The translations under genes and the position numbers were made by a program. From Pseudomonadota bacterium (GTDB lineage: Bacteria; Pseudomonadota; Gammaproteobacteria; Burkholderiales; Burkholderiaceae_C), in assembly GCA_963205115.1 (NCBI GenBank), contig CAUJHV010000016.1, forward strand, positions 1 through 64,000: 64,000 bases of DNA. Reading direction: 5' to 3'. Shown here in pieces: positions 17,189-25,685 of this stretch (position 1 is its first letter; each line of letters starts with the position of its first letter). The notes beneath the pieces are model-generated. The model made no database searches. It saw only the letters and a program-made list of their open reading frames with translations, and was not told where the DNA came from.

Positions 17189-18073
17189 TCAAGCCTCGCG
17201 GCCGAACAAGCCCGCCGGACGAAACACCAGCACGATGACCATGATGACAAACACCACGATGTTGCTGCCCTCGGGGTAGAACACCTTGGCCAGACCTTCC
17301 AGCAGGCCCAGCACCAGGCCGGTGAGGATGGAGCCCATGATCGAGCCCATGCCGCCGATCACCACCACGGCAAACACCACGATGATCAGGCTGCTGCCCA
17401 TCAGCGGCGTGAGCTGCACCACAGGCGCGGCCAGCACGCCCGCCAGGGCCGCCAGACCGGCGCCGCCGCCGTAGGTGAGCATCACCATCAGCGGCACATT
17501 GACGCCAAAGGCCTGCACGAGCTTGGGGTTCTCGGTGCCGGCACGCAGCAGCGCGCCCAGCCGCGTGCGCTCGATGAGCCACCAGGTGACCAGGCACACC
17601 ACCAGCGAGGCCAGGATCACGAAGCCCCGGTAATTGGGCAGCACCATGAATCCCAGGTTGGTGGCGCCCTGCAGCGCATCGGGCACGGCGTATTGCTGGC
17701 CGGACACACCGAAGTATTCGCGCAGCACGCCTTCGGCAATCAGCGCCAAGCCGAAGGTCAGCAGCAGGCTGTAGATGGGGTCGATGTGGTAGAGACGCTT
17801 GAGCAGCGTGCGTTCGATGACGATGCCCACCCCGCCCACCACCAGCGGCGACAGCAGCAGCGCCCACCAGAATCCCAGCCCCAGATGCACGGCCATCAGA
17901 TAGGCCGCGTAGGCGCCCAGCATGTACAGCGCGCCATGCGCGAAGTTGACGATGCCCAGCAGACCGAAGATGACCGCCAGCCCCAGGCTCAGCATGGCGT
18001 AGAACGAGCCATTGACCAGGCCCAGCACCATCTGCCCGAGCATCGCGTTCAGGGAGATGCCGAAGATGTCCAT
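17189..18073 (-). CDS. livH: Branched-chain amino acid-type ABC transporter permease LivH
   Basis: A 294-residue permease of the LivH family. The start MDIFGISLNAMLGQMVLGLVNGSFYAMLSLGLAVIFGLLG is characteristic, as are FAHGALYMLGAY and the coupling loop RAGTENPKLVQAFGVNV (about residues 185-202). Nearly the whole protein is hydrophobic. The gene sits 116 bases after the receptor gene and before livM, the standard order. Confidence 0.9.
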   Translation of the reverse strand: MDIFGISLNAMLGQMVLGLVNGSFYAMLSLGLAVIFGLLGIVNFAHGALYMLGAYAAYLMAVHLGLGFWWALLLSPLVVGGVGIVIERTLLKRLYHIDPIYSLLLTFGLALIAEGVLREYFGVSGQQYAVPDALQGATNLGFMVLPNYRGFVILASLVVCLVTWWLIERTRLGALLRAGTENPKLVQAFGVNVPLMVMLTYGGGAGLAALAGVLAAPVVQLTPLMGSSLIIVVFAVVVIGGMGSIMGSILTGLVLGLLEGLAKVFYPEGSNIVVFVIMVIVLVFRPAGLFGREA

Positions 18074-18189
18074 GGCTGCGTTCGGTGATCACCTCGTGGG
18101 GGGTGGCTGGCCGTGGCGGCCCCAACGTGCACGGCAGCCGCTGTGGCCGCCGTGGACGCGACGGGTGGAGCCCGCCACGGCCCGCTCGC

Positions 18190-19401
18190 TCACTTCCAGA
18201 GTGCGCACTGGGTTTCGGCCTTGGTGGTGAAGGCGTCATCGCCCTTGATCACCTGGACCAGATTGAAGTAGTCCCAGGGCGCCTTGCTCTCCGCCGGCGT
18301 CTTGACCTGCAGCAGGTACATGTCGTGCAGCATGGTGCCGTCGGGCCGGACAAAGCCGCCCTTCACGTACTCATCGTTGAACTTCATCTTGCGCAGCTGG
18401 GCATTCACCTTGTCGGCGTCGTCCGTGCCCACGGCTTTCACCGCGCGCAGGTATTCCAGCGTGGCGGAGTAGTCGGCAGCCTGTACGGAGGTAGGCATGC
18501 GCTTGAACTCCTTGAAGAAGGGCTGGCTCCAGGCGCGGGTTTCGGCATCGCGGTTCCAGTACCAGCTGCTGGTCATGTACATGCCTTGCGTGGCCTCCAG
18601 GCCCAAGGAGTTGATGTCGGTGATGAACAGCAGCAGGCCCGCCAGCTTCATCTTCTTGGTGATGCCAAATTCGTTGGCCTGCTTGATCGTGTTGATGGTG
18701 TCGCCGCCGGCGTTGGCCATGCCCAGGATCTGCGCGCCACTGTTCTGCGCCTGCAGCAGGTAGGACGAGAAGTCGCTGGCGCCCAGCGGCACCTTGACGG
18801 AACCGAGGACCTTGCCGCCCGTGGCCTCGACGACCTTGGAGGTGTCGGCCTGCAGCGCCGTGCCGAAGGCGTAGTCGGCGGTGATGAAGAACCACGACTT
18901 GCCCCCCGCCTTCACGACCGCGCCACCCGTGCCCTTGGCCAGCGCCACGGTGTCATAGGCCCAGTGGATGGTGTAGGGCGAACACTGTTCGTTGGTCAGT
19001 GCCGAAGTGCCCGCGCCGATGGAGATGAAGACCCTCTTCTTCTCCTTGGCCACGTCGGACATCGCCAGCGAGGTGGACGAGGTGGTGCCGCCGATCAGCA
19101 TGTCCACGCCTTCGGTGTCGAACCATTCACGCGCCTTGGACGCCGCGATGTCGGCCTTGTTCTGGTGGTCGGCGTAGACGACCTCGATCTTCTTGCCGTC
19201 CAGCGTGCCGCCGAAGTCCTTCACCGCGCGCCGCACCATGGCCACGCCGGCCGCGCCGTCGATATCGGCATACACGCCGCTCATGTCGGTGACGATGCCG
19301 ATCTTGATGGTGTTGCCCGAGAACTGGGCATACGCCGGCGTCGCCCCGAACACGGCGGCCATCGCGAGCGAGCAGGCGGTGGTGATCACTTTCAAAGTCA
19401 T
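18190..19401 (-). CDS. Periplasmic substrate-binding protein of the liv-type transporter
   Basis: A 403-residue receptor of the Peripla_BP_6 (LivK-like) family. A signal peptide ends at AYAQ (about residues 22-25); the mature part begins with IKIGIVTDMSGVYADIDG, the usual first strand and ligand loop. It delivers its ligand to LivH/LivM. A GGAG ribosome-binding site lies just before the ATG. The binding pocket residues do not allow the substrate to be named; this subgroup (VYADIDGAAGVAMVRRAVKDFGG) is often annotated for aromatic or hydroxylated acids as well as amino acids. Confidence 0.88.
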   Translation of the reverse strand: MTLKVITTACSLAMAAVFGATPAYAQFSGNTIKIGIVTDMSGVYADIDGAAGVAMVRRAVKDFGGTLDGKKIEVVYADHQNKADIAASKAREWFDTEGVDMLIGGTTSSTSLAMSDVAKEKKRVFISIGAGTSALTNEQCSPYTIHWAYDTVALAKGTGGAVVKAGGKSWFFITADYAFGTALQADTSKVVEATGGKVLGSVKVPLGASDFSSYLLQAQNSGAQILGMANAGGDTINTIKQANEFGITKKMKLAGLLLFITDINSLGLEATQGMYMTSSWYWNRDAETRAWSQPFFKEFKRMPTSVQAADYSATLEYLRAVKAVGTDDADKVNAQLRKMKFNDEYVKGGFVRPDGTMLHDMYLLQVKTPAESKAPWDYFNLVQVIKGDDAFTTKAETQCALWK

Positions 19402-19446
19402 GGCAGTCTCCTTCGACTGAAGTGGGGTTGACCTGGACGCGACATC

Positions 19447-20151
19447 TCAAACGCCCAGTGTTTGGTGCAGGCTGTCCCTGCGCGACGGCCATTCGGCGCG
19501 CCCGAAGTCCTGGATCACGGCGCCGTGTTCCATCACGAGAAAGCGGTCGGCCAGAGGCCCTGCAAAACTGACGTTCTGCTCCACCATCACGACGGTGAAA
19601 CCCTGTGCGCGCAAGGCCTGCACCGTCCGGCCGAGCTGTTGCACGATCACCGGCGCCAGGCCTTCGGAGATCTCGTCCAGCAGCAGCAGCCGCGCGCCGC
19701 TGCGCAGGATGCGCGCCACGGCCAGCATCTGCTGCTCGCCACCCGACAGGCGCGTGCCCTGGCTGGCGGCGCGCGACTGCAGGTTGGGAAACATCGCGTA
19801 GATCTGTTCCACGCTCATGCCGCCGGGCGCCAGCACGGGCGGCAGCATCAGGTTCTCTTCGCACGAGAGGCTGGCGAAGATGCCGCGCTCCTCGGGGCAA
19901 TAACCCACCCCCAGGCGGGCAATGCGGTGCGGGGGCAGTGCAATGGTCTCGAGGCCCTGCACCTTCACCGACCCCTTGCGGCTGCCGATCAGGCCCATGA
20001 GGGCGCGCAGCGTGCTCGTGCGGCCCGAGCCGTTGCGCCCCAGCAGCGTGACGAGCTCGCCTTCGTCGACATGGAAGTTCACGCCATGCAGCACGTGCGA
20101 TTCGCCGTACCAGCCGTGCAGGTCTTTCACTTCCAGCAAGTGCGCGGCCAT
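19447..20151 (-). CDS. livF: liv-type ABC transporter ATPase LivF with arginine in Walker A
   Basis: A 234-residue ATPase. It starts MAAHLLEVKDLHGWYG. The Walker A reads GRNGSGRTS (about residues 38-46), with arginine where the usual lysine should be. The signature RLSGGEQQ (134-141), Walker B LLLLDEISEGLAP (155-167) and the switch-region histidine replaced by glutamine (VEQNVSF) follow. The stop of livG lies two bases before this start region, so translation is probably coupled. A reading frame continues upstream of the ATG across livG, but that part is only the antiparallel-frame shadow of livG. The K to R change may slow hydrolysis. Confidence 0.88.
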   Translation of the reverse strand: MAAHLLEVKDLHGWYGESHVLHGVNFHVDEGELVTLLGRNGSGRTSTLRALMGLIGSRKGSVKVQGLETIALPPHRIARLGVGYCPEERGIFASLSCEENLMLPPVLAPGGMSVEQIYAMFPNLQSRAASQGTRLSGGEQQMLAVARILRSGARLLLLDEISEGLAPVIVQQLGRTVQALRAQGFTVVMVEQNVSFAGPLADRFLVMEHGAVIQDFGRAEWPSRRDSLHQTLGV

Positions 20152-20153
20152 GC

Positions 20154-20930
20154 TCAGTGCGCTCCTTGCAAGCTGGTCTGGGCGCTGCCCATGTAGGCCT
20201 CGACGACCGCCGGGTTGCCCGACACCTGCTCGTAGCTGCCCTCGGCCAATGTGCTGCCGTGCTGCAGCACCGTGATGGTGTCGGCGATGCTGGCCACCAC
20301 GCTCATGTTGTGCTCCACCATCAGCACCGTGCGCTGGGCCGCCACCTTCTTGATGAGCCGCCGCACGCGCTCCACATCGTCCTGGCCCATGCCTTGTGTG
20401 GGCTCGTCCAGCAGCATCAGACGCGGATTCATCGCCAGCGTGGTGGCCAGTTCGAGTGCACGCTTGTGGCCGTAGCTCAGCTCCACGGCGCTCAGGCCCG
20501 CGAACTCTTCGAGCTCCACGGCGCGCAGCAATTCCCTGGCCTGCGGGTTGAGCTGCTCCAGCACACGCGCCGAGCGCCAGAACTGGAACGAGTTGTTCAT
20601 CGGGCGCTGCAGCGCCACGCGCACGTTCTCCAGCACCGTCATGTGCGGGAACACCGAGGAAATCTGGAACGAGCGGATGATGCCCAGCCGCGCCACGTGG
20701 GCGGGGGAACTGGCCGTGATGTCGCGGCCCTCGAACAGGATCTGCCCCGCGGTGGGCCTGATGAATTTCGTCAGCAGGTTGAAGCAGGTGGTCTTGCCGG
20801 CGCCGTTGGGCCCGATCAAGGCGTGGATGCTGCCGCGCCGCACCTTCAGGTCCACACCACTGACGGCGACGAAGCCCTTGAACTCCTTCGTCAGCGCACG
20901 CGTCTCGAGAATGATGTCCGGGCTGCTCAT
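20154..20930 (-). CDS. livG: liv-type ABC transporter ATPase LivG
   Basis: A 258-residue ATPase with canonical Walker A GPNGAGKTT (about residues 39-47), signature ELSYGHKRALE (a LivG-type variant of LSGGQ), Walker B LMLLDEPTQGM and switch VEHNMSV. It forms the ATPase pair with LivF. The ATG at 20930 gives the usual start MSSPDIILETRALTKEFKG; an in-frame ATG 42 bases upstream is possible but not family-like. It is the first gene of the operon livG-livF-receptor-livH-livM-cupin. Confidence 0.9.
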   Translation of the reverse strand: MSSPDIILETRALTKEFKGFVAVSGVDLKVRRGSIHALIGPNGAGKTTCFNLLTKFIRPTAGQILFEGRDITASSPAHVARLGIIRSFQISSVFPHMTVLENVRVALQRPMNNSFQFWRSARVLEQLNPQARELLRAVELEEFAGLSAVELSYGHKRALELATTLAMNPRLMLLDEPTQGMGQDDVERVRRLIKKVAAQRTVLMVEHNMSVVASIADTITVLQHGSTLAEGSYEQVSGNPAVVEAYMGSAQTSLQGAH

Positions 20931-21183
20931 GGTGCGGATGGCGGGCGAGGTGGCCCGGCAATGTGTCCGCACAGTCTGGGTGGAGGTGCCCGTGATCGGA
21001 AGTGGCCGCTGTCATGCACGGGCCATGCGCTTGGTCACGGCTTGGCGCCCTGCCCGGGCTCAAAGCAGGAAGAAAGTCATGCCTGGCGGCGCGGTCTGGA
21101 GGGGATGGGGGCAGACCGTCCGTCGCGGCGCGCCAGCCGACGCCGCGGCCTCAGACCATCAACCGGCAGCTTCGTTGTGGCGA

Positions 21184-21720
21184 TCAGCCCGCGCTGGTGG
21201 CCAGCGCGTACTGCTGGCGATGCCGCTTCCATGTGCTCCACAGCGAAGGCGCAGGCGTGCCCTCGACCCATGCGATCAGCAGGTCCAGGTGCGCGTGCCA
21301 ACCGGCACAAACGTTCAGGATCAGCGTCTCGCCCACCAGTTGTCGATGGGTCACGGTCAGCATCACATCCTGGCCCACCGGCTCCAGCTCGAAGCTCACT
21401 TCGCCCACGCCGGGCCAGAGGTAGCGCATGTGCCGGGGCGCCTGCACCTCGATGAACTGACAGGTGGCCCGCGATTCGGCCGAGAAGCCTTCGGGGCGCT
21501 CGGCGGCGCTGCTGGACAACTCGTCATTGCGCCAGACCAGTTCGAACGAGGCGCCCGCTTGCAGGTTCATCGTGCCGCTGGCGAGCCACAGGCGCCGCAG
21601 ATCGCTGTCGGTCAGGTAGGTCCAGACACGTTCGATCGGGCCGGGCAGCCGGCGCTGGATGCGCAGGGTGTGGCCCTCGTGCAGCGTGCCGGGCATGTCG
21701 TTGAAGGCTGTGGCGGTCAT
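21184..21720 (-). CDS. SRPBCC/AHSA1-family protein paired with ArsR regulator
   Basis: A 178-residue START-like (SRPBCC) protein. The fold shows in IQRRLPGPIERVWTYLTDSDLRRLWLASG at the start and in the C-terminal helix GWHAHLDLLIAWVEG. It overlaps the ArsR gene by four bases (ATGA), so the two are translationally coupled. Such ArsR-SRPBCC pairs are widespread; the SRPBCC member probably binds a hydrophobic ligand, but its role is not established. Confidence 0.85.
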   Translation of the reverse strand: MTATAFNDMPGTLHEGHTLRIQRRLPGPIERVWTYLTDSDLRRLWLASGTMNLQAGASFELVWRNDELSSSAAERPEGFSAESRATCQFIEVQAPRHMRYLWPGVGEVSFELEPVGQDVMLTVTHRQLVGETLILNVCAGWHAHLDLLIAWVEGTPAPSLWSTWKRHRQQYALATSAG

Positions 21721-22151
21721 GGTGAACTCCGTTTCCTTTTGGTGGGTGATGGGGCAGGGGTCCCGCGGGCCGGGGCGCGGGGCTTTCGGGGCGGCGGTGC
21801 AGCAGCGCGCGCGGGCGGGCTGGCGCTCTCGTGGCGCAAGAGGGCTTCGAGCCGATCCAGGCCCTGGTTCCAGAACCGCTCGTAGCCGCGCAGCCACTCA
21901 TCGGCCTCAGACAGCGGGCCGGCATTCAAGTGGCAGACGTGCACGCGGCCCTGGATCTCGCGCCGGATCAGGCCGGCACCTTCCAGCGCCTTGATGTGCT
22001 TGGAAGCAGCCGCCAGCGACATCTGGAACGGTTCGGCCAGTTGGCTGACCGTGCGCTCGCCCTGGGCCAGCTGGCGCAGCATGCGGCGACGTGTGAGGTC
22101 ACCCAGGGCGTGGAAGACGGCATCGAGCCGGTGTTCTTCATATTCAACCAT
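21717..22151 (-). CDS. ArsR-family transcriptional repressor, probably leaderless
   Basis: A 144-residue winged-helix repressor: FHALGDLTRRRMLRQL, then the recognition helix region SQLAEPFQMSLAAASKHIKALE and the wing GLIRREIQGRVHVCHLN. No metal-binding cysteine pair is evident, so it is not an arsenic sensor proper. The C-terminus has a proline/arginine-rich tail of about 30 residues. The start at 22151 was chosen because a consensus promoter places the first transcribed base at or one base before this ATG; an ATG at 22163 would lie inside the promoter -10 box. It should repress its own operon through the two palindromes described separately. Confidence 0.85.
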   Translation of the reverse strand: MVEYEEHRLDAVFHALGDLTRRRMLRQLAQGERTVSQLAEPFQMSLAAASKHIKALEGAGLIRREIQGRVHVCHLNAGPLSEADEWLRGYERFWNQGLDRLEALLRHESASPPARAAAPPPRKPRAPARGTPAPSPTKRKRSSP

Positions 22152-22199
22152 ATCGTTGAGCATAGAGACCGAACCGGCAACAGTCAACCACTTTGTTGA
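22144..22199 (-). promoter_or_regulatory. Promoter with two operator palindromes for the arsR-SRPBCC operon
   Basis: On the minus strand there is TTGACT (22182-22187), a 17-base spacer and TATGCT (22159-22164), close to the sigma-70 consensus. Two copies of the perfect inverted repeat TCAAC-N6-GTTGA lie at 22144-22159 and 22184-22199. Their centres are exactly 40 bases apart, about four helical turns; one covers the transcription start and ATG and the other covers the -35 box. This is the layout of an autorepressed promoter with two repressor dimers on the same DNA face. Confidence 0.7.
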
Positions 22200-22357
22200 A
22201 TATCGGCGATGCCGCGCATCGGGCTGCTGAACCGCGGGCGCGGCCTCGCAGACAGGGCTAAGGCGATGAGGGTGAGGAGCGCCTGCCAGGCGGCCAGCCG
22301 CAGCTCATAGCTGCGCACCGGCTGCGGGCGTCATGCACGCCCGGGCGCTTCAGAGGT

Positions 22358-23293
22358 TCAGGACCGCCGCACAGCGTCCCGGCACCAGTGGGCGGCCGCT
22401 TCCAGCGCCGCGGTGCCCAGCGGCATGTCGAAGCGCGTGAAGCCATGCGGCATGGCCTCGAACACCTCCAGCTGCACGGGGGTGCCGGCGTCGTCTGCCT
22501 TGCGCGCCAGGAACTCGGTGTCGCTGAGCATGGCCTCGAGACTGCCGATGCCCACCCACAGCGGGCAGGCACCCTTGAAGTGATGCAGCGCCGGCGACAC
22601 CAGCGGATCTTCAGCGCTGGCGCCGGCCAGGTACAGCGCCACCATGCGCTGGCCGGTGGCGCGGTCGGCCACGTCGTGGGGCGCGTTGTAGTGCCAGCTC
22701 GCCCCGCACAGGCGCAGATCGGCCATGGGCGACAGCGCAGCGATGCCGGCCGGCATCATCCCCGGCTGCCCGGCATGGCGCACTGCCAGGCCCAGGGCTA
22801 ACGTGCCACCCGATGATTCACCCATCACCGCCACCTGGTCGGCGCGCAGCCCGTTGTGCGCCAGCAGTGCGGCGTAGGCCGCGGCCAGGTCGTCCGGCGC
22901 GGCCGGGAACGGGTGCTCGGGCGCCTGGCGATAACCCACGGCCAGCACCTTCAGGCCGCTGGCGCGGGCCACCACCGCGGCATTGGCCCGGCCCAGCGCC
23001 AGGTTGCCGCGGACAAAGCCGCCGCCGTGCAGATAGACCAACACCTGCGGGCCGTCGGCCCCGGGCGGAATCAGCCACTCACAGGGCAGGCCGGCCAGGG
23101 TCACGGGCTCCACACGCACCTCGGGCGGGCACTGGCGCACCAGCGCGTGGGCGGTGACAGCGTCGGTGTCCTGGCGCATGCCTTGTGGGCTGCTGCCGCG
23201 GCTGGCATAACGGGCCTGCAGTTCGGCGTCGCCCAGGGCGCGGGCGATGGCGGCGCGGTCGGTGGCGCTGGCGCGGTGAAAGCGCACGTCCAT
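22358..23293 (-). CDS. Alpha/beta hydrolase, hormone-sensitive-lipase family esterase
   Basis: A 311-residue esterase. The oxyanion-hole motif HGGGFVRG lies near residue 89, the nucleophile elbow GESSGG near 159-164, and a catalytic-type aspartate/histidine pair is suggested by the DPLVSPA region (about 235) and MPHGFT (about 282-287). HSL-family enzymes cleave short-chain acyl esters. It lies five bases after the Bug receptor gene and is cotranscribed with it, which suggests hydrolysis of an ester imported or sensed by that system; the substrate is unknown. Confidence 0.87.
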   Translation of the reverse strand: MDVRFHRASATDRAAIARALGDAELQARYASRGSSPQGMRQDTDAVTAHALVRQCPPEVRVEPVTLAGLPCEWLIPPGADGPQVLVYLHGGGFVRGNLALGRANAAVVARASGLKVLAVGYRQAPEHPFPAAPDDLAAAYAALLAHNGLRADQVAVMGESSGGTLALGLAVRHAGQPGMMPAGIAALSPMADLRLCGASWHYNAPHDVADRATGQRMVALYLAGASAEDPLVSPALHHFKGACPLWVGIGSLEAMLSDTEFLARKADDAGTPVQLEVFEAMPHGFTRFDMPLGTAALEAAAHWCRDAVRRS

Positions 23294-23297
23294 CGCC

Positions 23298-24266
23298 CTA
23301 CTCCGGCTTGATGTCGAGCTCGCGGATCAGCCGCTGCGTCGCCACGCGCCGCTCGGCCAGCAGGGCCGCCAGCTGTTTGGCGTCGGCGTTGCCGGCCTTC
23401 ACGGCCTGCGGCTTGAGGAAGCGGGCGCTGAACTCCGGCGAGGCCAGCACCTGCCGCACATCGGTCTCGATGCGCGCCAGCACCGCAGCCGGCGTGCCGC
23501 GCGGCGCCATCAGGCCGATGGTGGTGCGGTAGTCCACCCCGGGCAGGCCCAGCTCGGTGAAGGTGGGCACCTGCGGCGCAGCGGGCGAACGCTGCGCGCT
23601 GGTCACGGCCAGCAGCTTGACCTTGCCGCTGGCGGCCAGGGAAGCGGCCGTGGCTGCGCCCAGGAAGACGGCATCGATCTGACCGCCCATCAAATCCTGC
23701 GCCAGCTGGGCGATGGTCTTGTAGGGCACGTGCAGCATCTCGAAGCCGGCGCTGCGCGCCAGGCCTTCCATCGCCAGCTGCAGCGGCGAGCCGATGCCTG
23801 ACGACGCGTAGTTGCGCTGCCGCCCTTCCTTCTTCATCAGCGCGATGAAGGCCTCCAGCGTGTTCACGTCCAGCCCGGCGCGCACCACCAGCGCAAAGGG
23901 GATCTCGAACAGCTCGCACACCGGCACCAGATCGCGCTGCGCGTCGATCAGGGGCTTCTTGAACAGCAGGTCGTTGTTCACCAGCGCCGCCTCGGAGGCG
24001 ATGAGCAGCGTCAGCCCGTCCTTGGGCGCGCGCGCGACGGCTTCGGCGGCCAGCATCTCGCTGGCGCCTGGCTTGCCTTCGACCAGCGGCGTCTGGCCCC
24101 ATTTCGGGCCCAGCTGCTCGGCCAGCACGCGCACGCCGGCATCCACGGCGCCACCGGGAATGCCATGCACCAGCCGCACCGTGCCGGCCGGGAAATCGGC
24201 CGCCAGGGCGGTGCCGGCACAGGCCAGGGCGGCGGCGGCGATCAGGCGCCTGCGGGTGGTGTTCAT
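23298..24266 (-). CDS. Bug-family (TctC-like) periplasmic solute-binding protein
   Basis: A 322-residue receptor with a signal peptide (RRRLIAAAALACAGTALAADF). Bug features are the opening FPAGTVRLVHGIPGGAVD and the later PYKTIAQLAQDLMGGQIDAVF and GLMAPRGTPAAVL. Bug receptors bind carboxylates and other small ligands and are greatly expanded in Burkholderiales; the matching TctAB membrane genes are often absent, as here. It is upstream of the esterase and divergent from an AraC regulator. The ATG at 24266 places the signal peptide correctly. Confidence 0.9.
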   Translation of the reverse strand: MNTTRRRLIAAAALACAGTALAADFPAGTVRLVHGIPGGAVDAGVRVLAEQLGPKWGQTPLVEGKPGASEMLAAEAVARAPKDGLTLLIASEAALVNNDLLFKKPLIDAQRDLVPVCELFEIPFALVVRAGLDVNTLEAFIALMKKEGRQRNYASSGIGSPLQLAMEGLARSAGFEMLHVPYKTIAQLAQDLMGGQIDAVFLGAATAASLAASGKVKLLAVTSAQRSPAAPQVPTFTELGLPGVDYRTTIGLMAPRGTPAAVLARIETDVRQVLASPEFSARFLKPQAVKAGNADAKQLAALLAERRVATQRLIRELDIKPE

Positions 24267-24370
24267 CAGCGCTCCAGTGCGTGGATGGCCAAGGCGGCCA
24301 CCCGGGAATGTTCGGGGCGGCGGCCGCGGCATGGTTGACAGAATGGGGCACAAACTTGCCACTTTGGGAC

Positions 24371-25378
24371 ATGCGCCACCCCAGCGTCCGCAGCGCCATC
24401 CTTTCGGACTACGCCAGCCTGGCCCGCGCCGTGGGGCTGGATCCGCAAGCCATGCTCAAGGCCGTGGGCATCGCCGCGCGCAGCCTCAACCAGCCCGACC
24501 TGCGCCTGCGCGTGGGCAAGGTGAGCGAGCTGCTGGAGCGCAGCGCGGTGCTCAGCGGCACACCCGACTTCGGCCTGCGGCTCTCGAAGACGCGCAGCCT
24601 GGCCAGCCTGGGCGCGCTGGGCGCCTTGATGCGCGACGAGCCCACCGTGCGCGACGCCTTGAAGCGCAGCGTCGGCAGCGCGCACCTGAACAGCTCGGCG
24701 CTGTGGATGCAGCTGACCGAACTGCCCGGCCTGGCCATCGTGCAGCTGGCCCTCGATGCCGACGGCCAGACGCAGATGCGTCAGGCCCACGAGATGGCGC
24801 TGGGCGGCCTGATGCGCGTACTGCAGCACCTGCTGGGTGCCGGCTGGCGGCCGCGCGAGGTGCACTTCATGCATGAGCCGGGGCCTGTGCCGCGAACCTA
24901 TCGCGAGGTCTTCGGCGCGATGCCGGTGTTCACCTCCGGCTTCAATGCGCTGGTGCTGGAGACGGCCGATCTGGATCGGCCCATCCCGCTGTCGGACGCG
25001 CGGCTGCGCCAGTACGCCCCGGCCGCGCTGGCCGCGCACTTCGACAGCCGCGCGCGCATCTCGCCACAGACGGTGCGCCACCAGGTGATGACGCTGCTCG
25101 CCAGCGGCCGCTGCTCGGCCAGCGCAGTGGCCAGCGCCCTGGGCGTGGACCGCCGCACCCTGAACCGGCACCTGCGCGCCGAAGGCCGAAGCTATCTGCA
25201 GGTGGCCAACGACGTGCGGCTGGAACAGGCGCGCCAGGCCCTGCGCGGCGGACGGCGCGATGCGTCACGCACGGCGGAGATGCTGGGCTTCAGTTCCTTG
25301 AGCGCGTTCTCGCGCTGGTTCCGCCGACAGACCGGCCAGGCGCCCTCGGCTTGGCAAGGCGGTACGCGGCGCGCCTGA
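24371..25378 (+). CDS. AraC-family regulator with Arabinose_bd-type sensor domain
   Basis: A 335-residue regulator. The N-terminal domain (about residues 10-195: ILSDYASLARAVGLDPQAML and LSKTRSLASLGALGALMRDEP) is the sensor type found in OruR/ArgR-like AraC proteins. A C-terminal double helix-turn-helix occupies about 235-330 (SASAVASALGVDRRTLNRHLRAEG and TAEMLGFSSLSAFSRWFRRQTG). It is divergent from the Bug/esterase operon with 104 bases between starts and probably controls it. An ATG at 24371 fits the family start MRHPSVRSAIL. Confidence 0.86.
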   Translation: MRHPSVRSAILSDYASLARAVGLDPQAMLKAVGIAARSLNQPDLRLRVGKVSELLERSAVLSGTPDFGLRLSKTRSLASLGALGALMRDEPTVRDALKRSVGSAHLNSSALWMQLTELPGLAIVQLALDADGQTQMRQAHEMALGGLMRVLQHLLGAGWRPREVHFMHEPGPVPRTYREVFGAMPVFTSGFNALVLETADLDRPIPLSDARLRQYAPAALAAHFDSRARISPQTVRHQVMTLLASGRCSASAVASALGVDRRTLNRHLRAEGRSYLQVANDVRLEQARQALRGGRRDASRTAEMLGFSSLSAFSRWFRRQTGQAPSAWQGGTRRA

Positions 25379-25685
25379 CCCGGGCCTGTGCGTCGAAAGC
25401 TATAGCCTCGGTCCGCCCGCGGCCGGCCGACCGGCGGCTGCACGAACGCCAACGCTGCAGCCTCGGTGACCTCAGTGACCTCGGCGGCCGCATGGCGACC
25501 CGGTATGACACCCGTCGAAGCCACGGGCTGTTCTGCGCAAGGCCTGAAACATTTCGACCCGTCCGGAATCGAACGGCTTTGCAGCCATCCGGCATGAGAT
25601 CGGCCGACCTCGGATGCCCGGGTCCGGCGCGTCATCGCGCCAATGTCGGTCGACCCGCCGTGATGAACCTGAAGGAGAAGATCGA
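25379..25685. other. Intergenic region, 307 bases
   Basis: This region follows the AraC gene and precedes the OmpA-type lipoprotein gene. It contains a short direct repeat of GTGACCTC around 25469-25486 and the strong AAGGAG ribosome-binding site for the lipoprotein at its end. I see no convincing gene, RNA or mobile element. Confidence 0.5.

Noticed and set aside
19447..21063. A 538-codon open frame that seems to fuse livF with upstream sequence
   Set aside because: The upstream half is a shifted-frame shadow of livG on the same strand; livF begins at 20151 with a family-like N-terminus.
24335..24363. TTGACA as the -35 box of the AraC-type gene at 24371
   Set aside because: No acceptable -10 box lies 16-18 bases further on, so no promoter is annotated.
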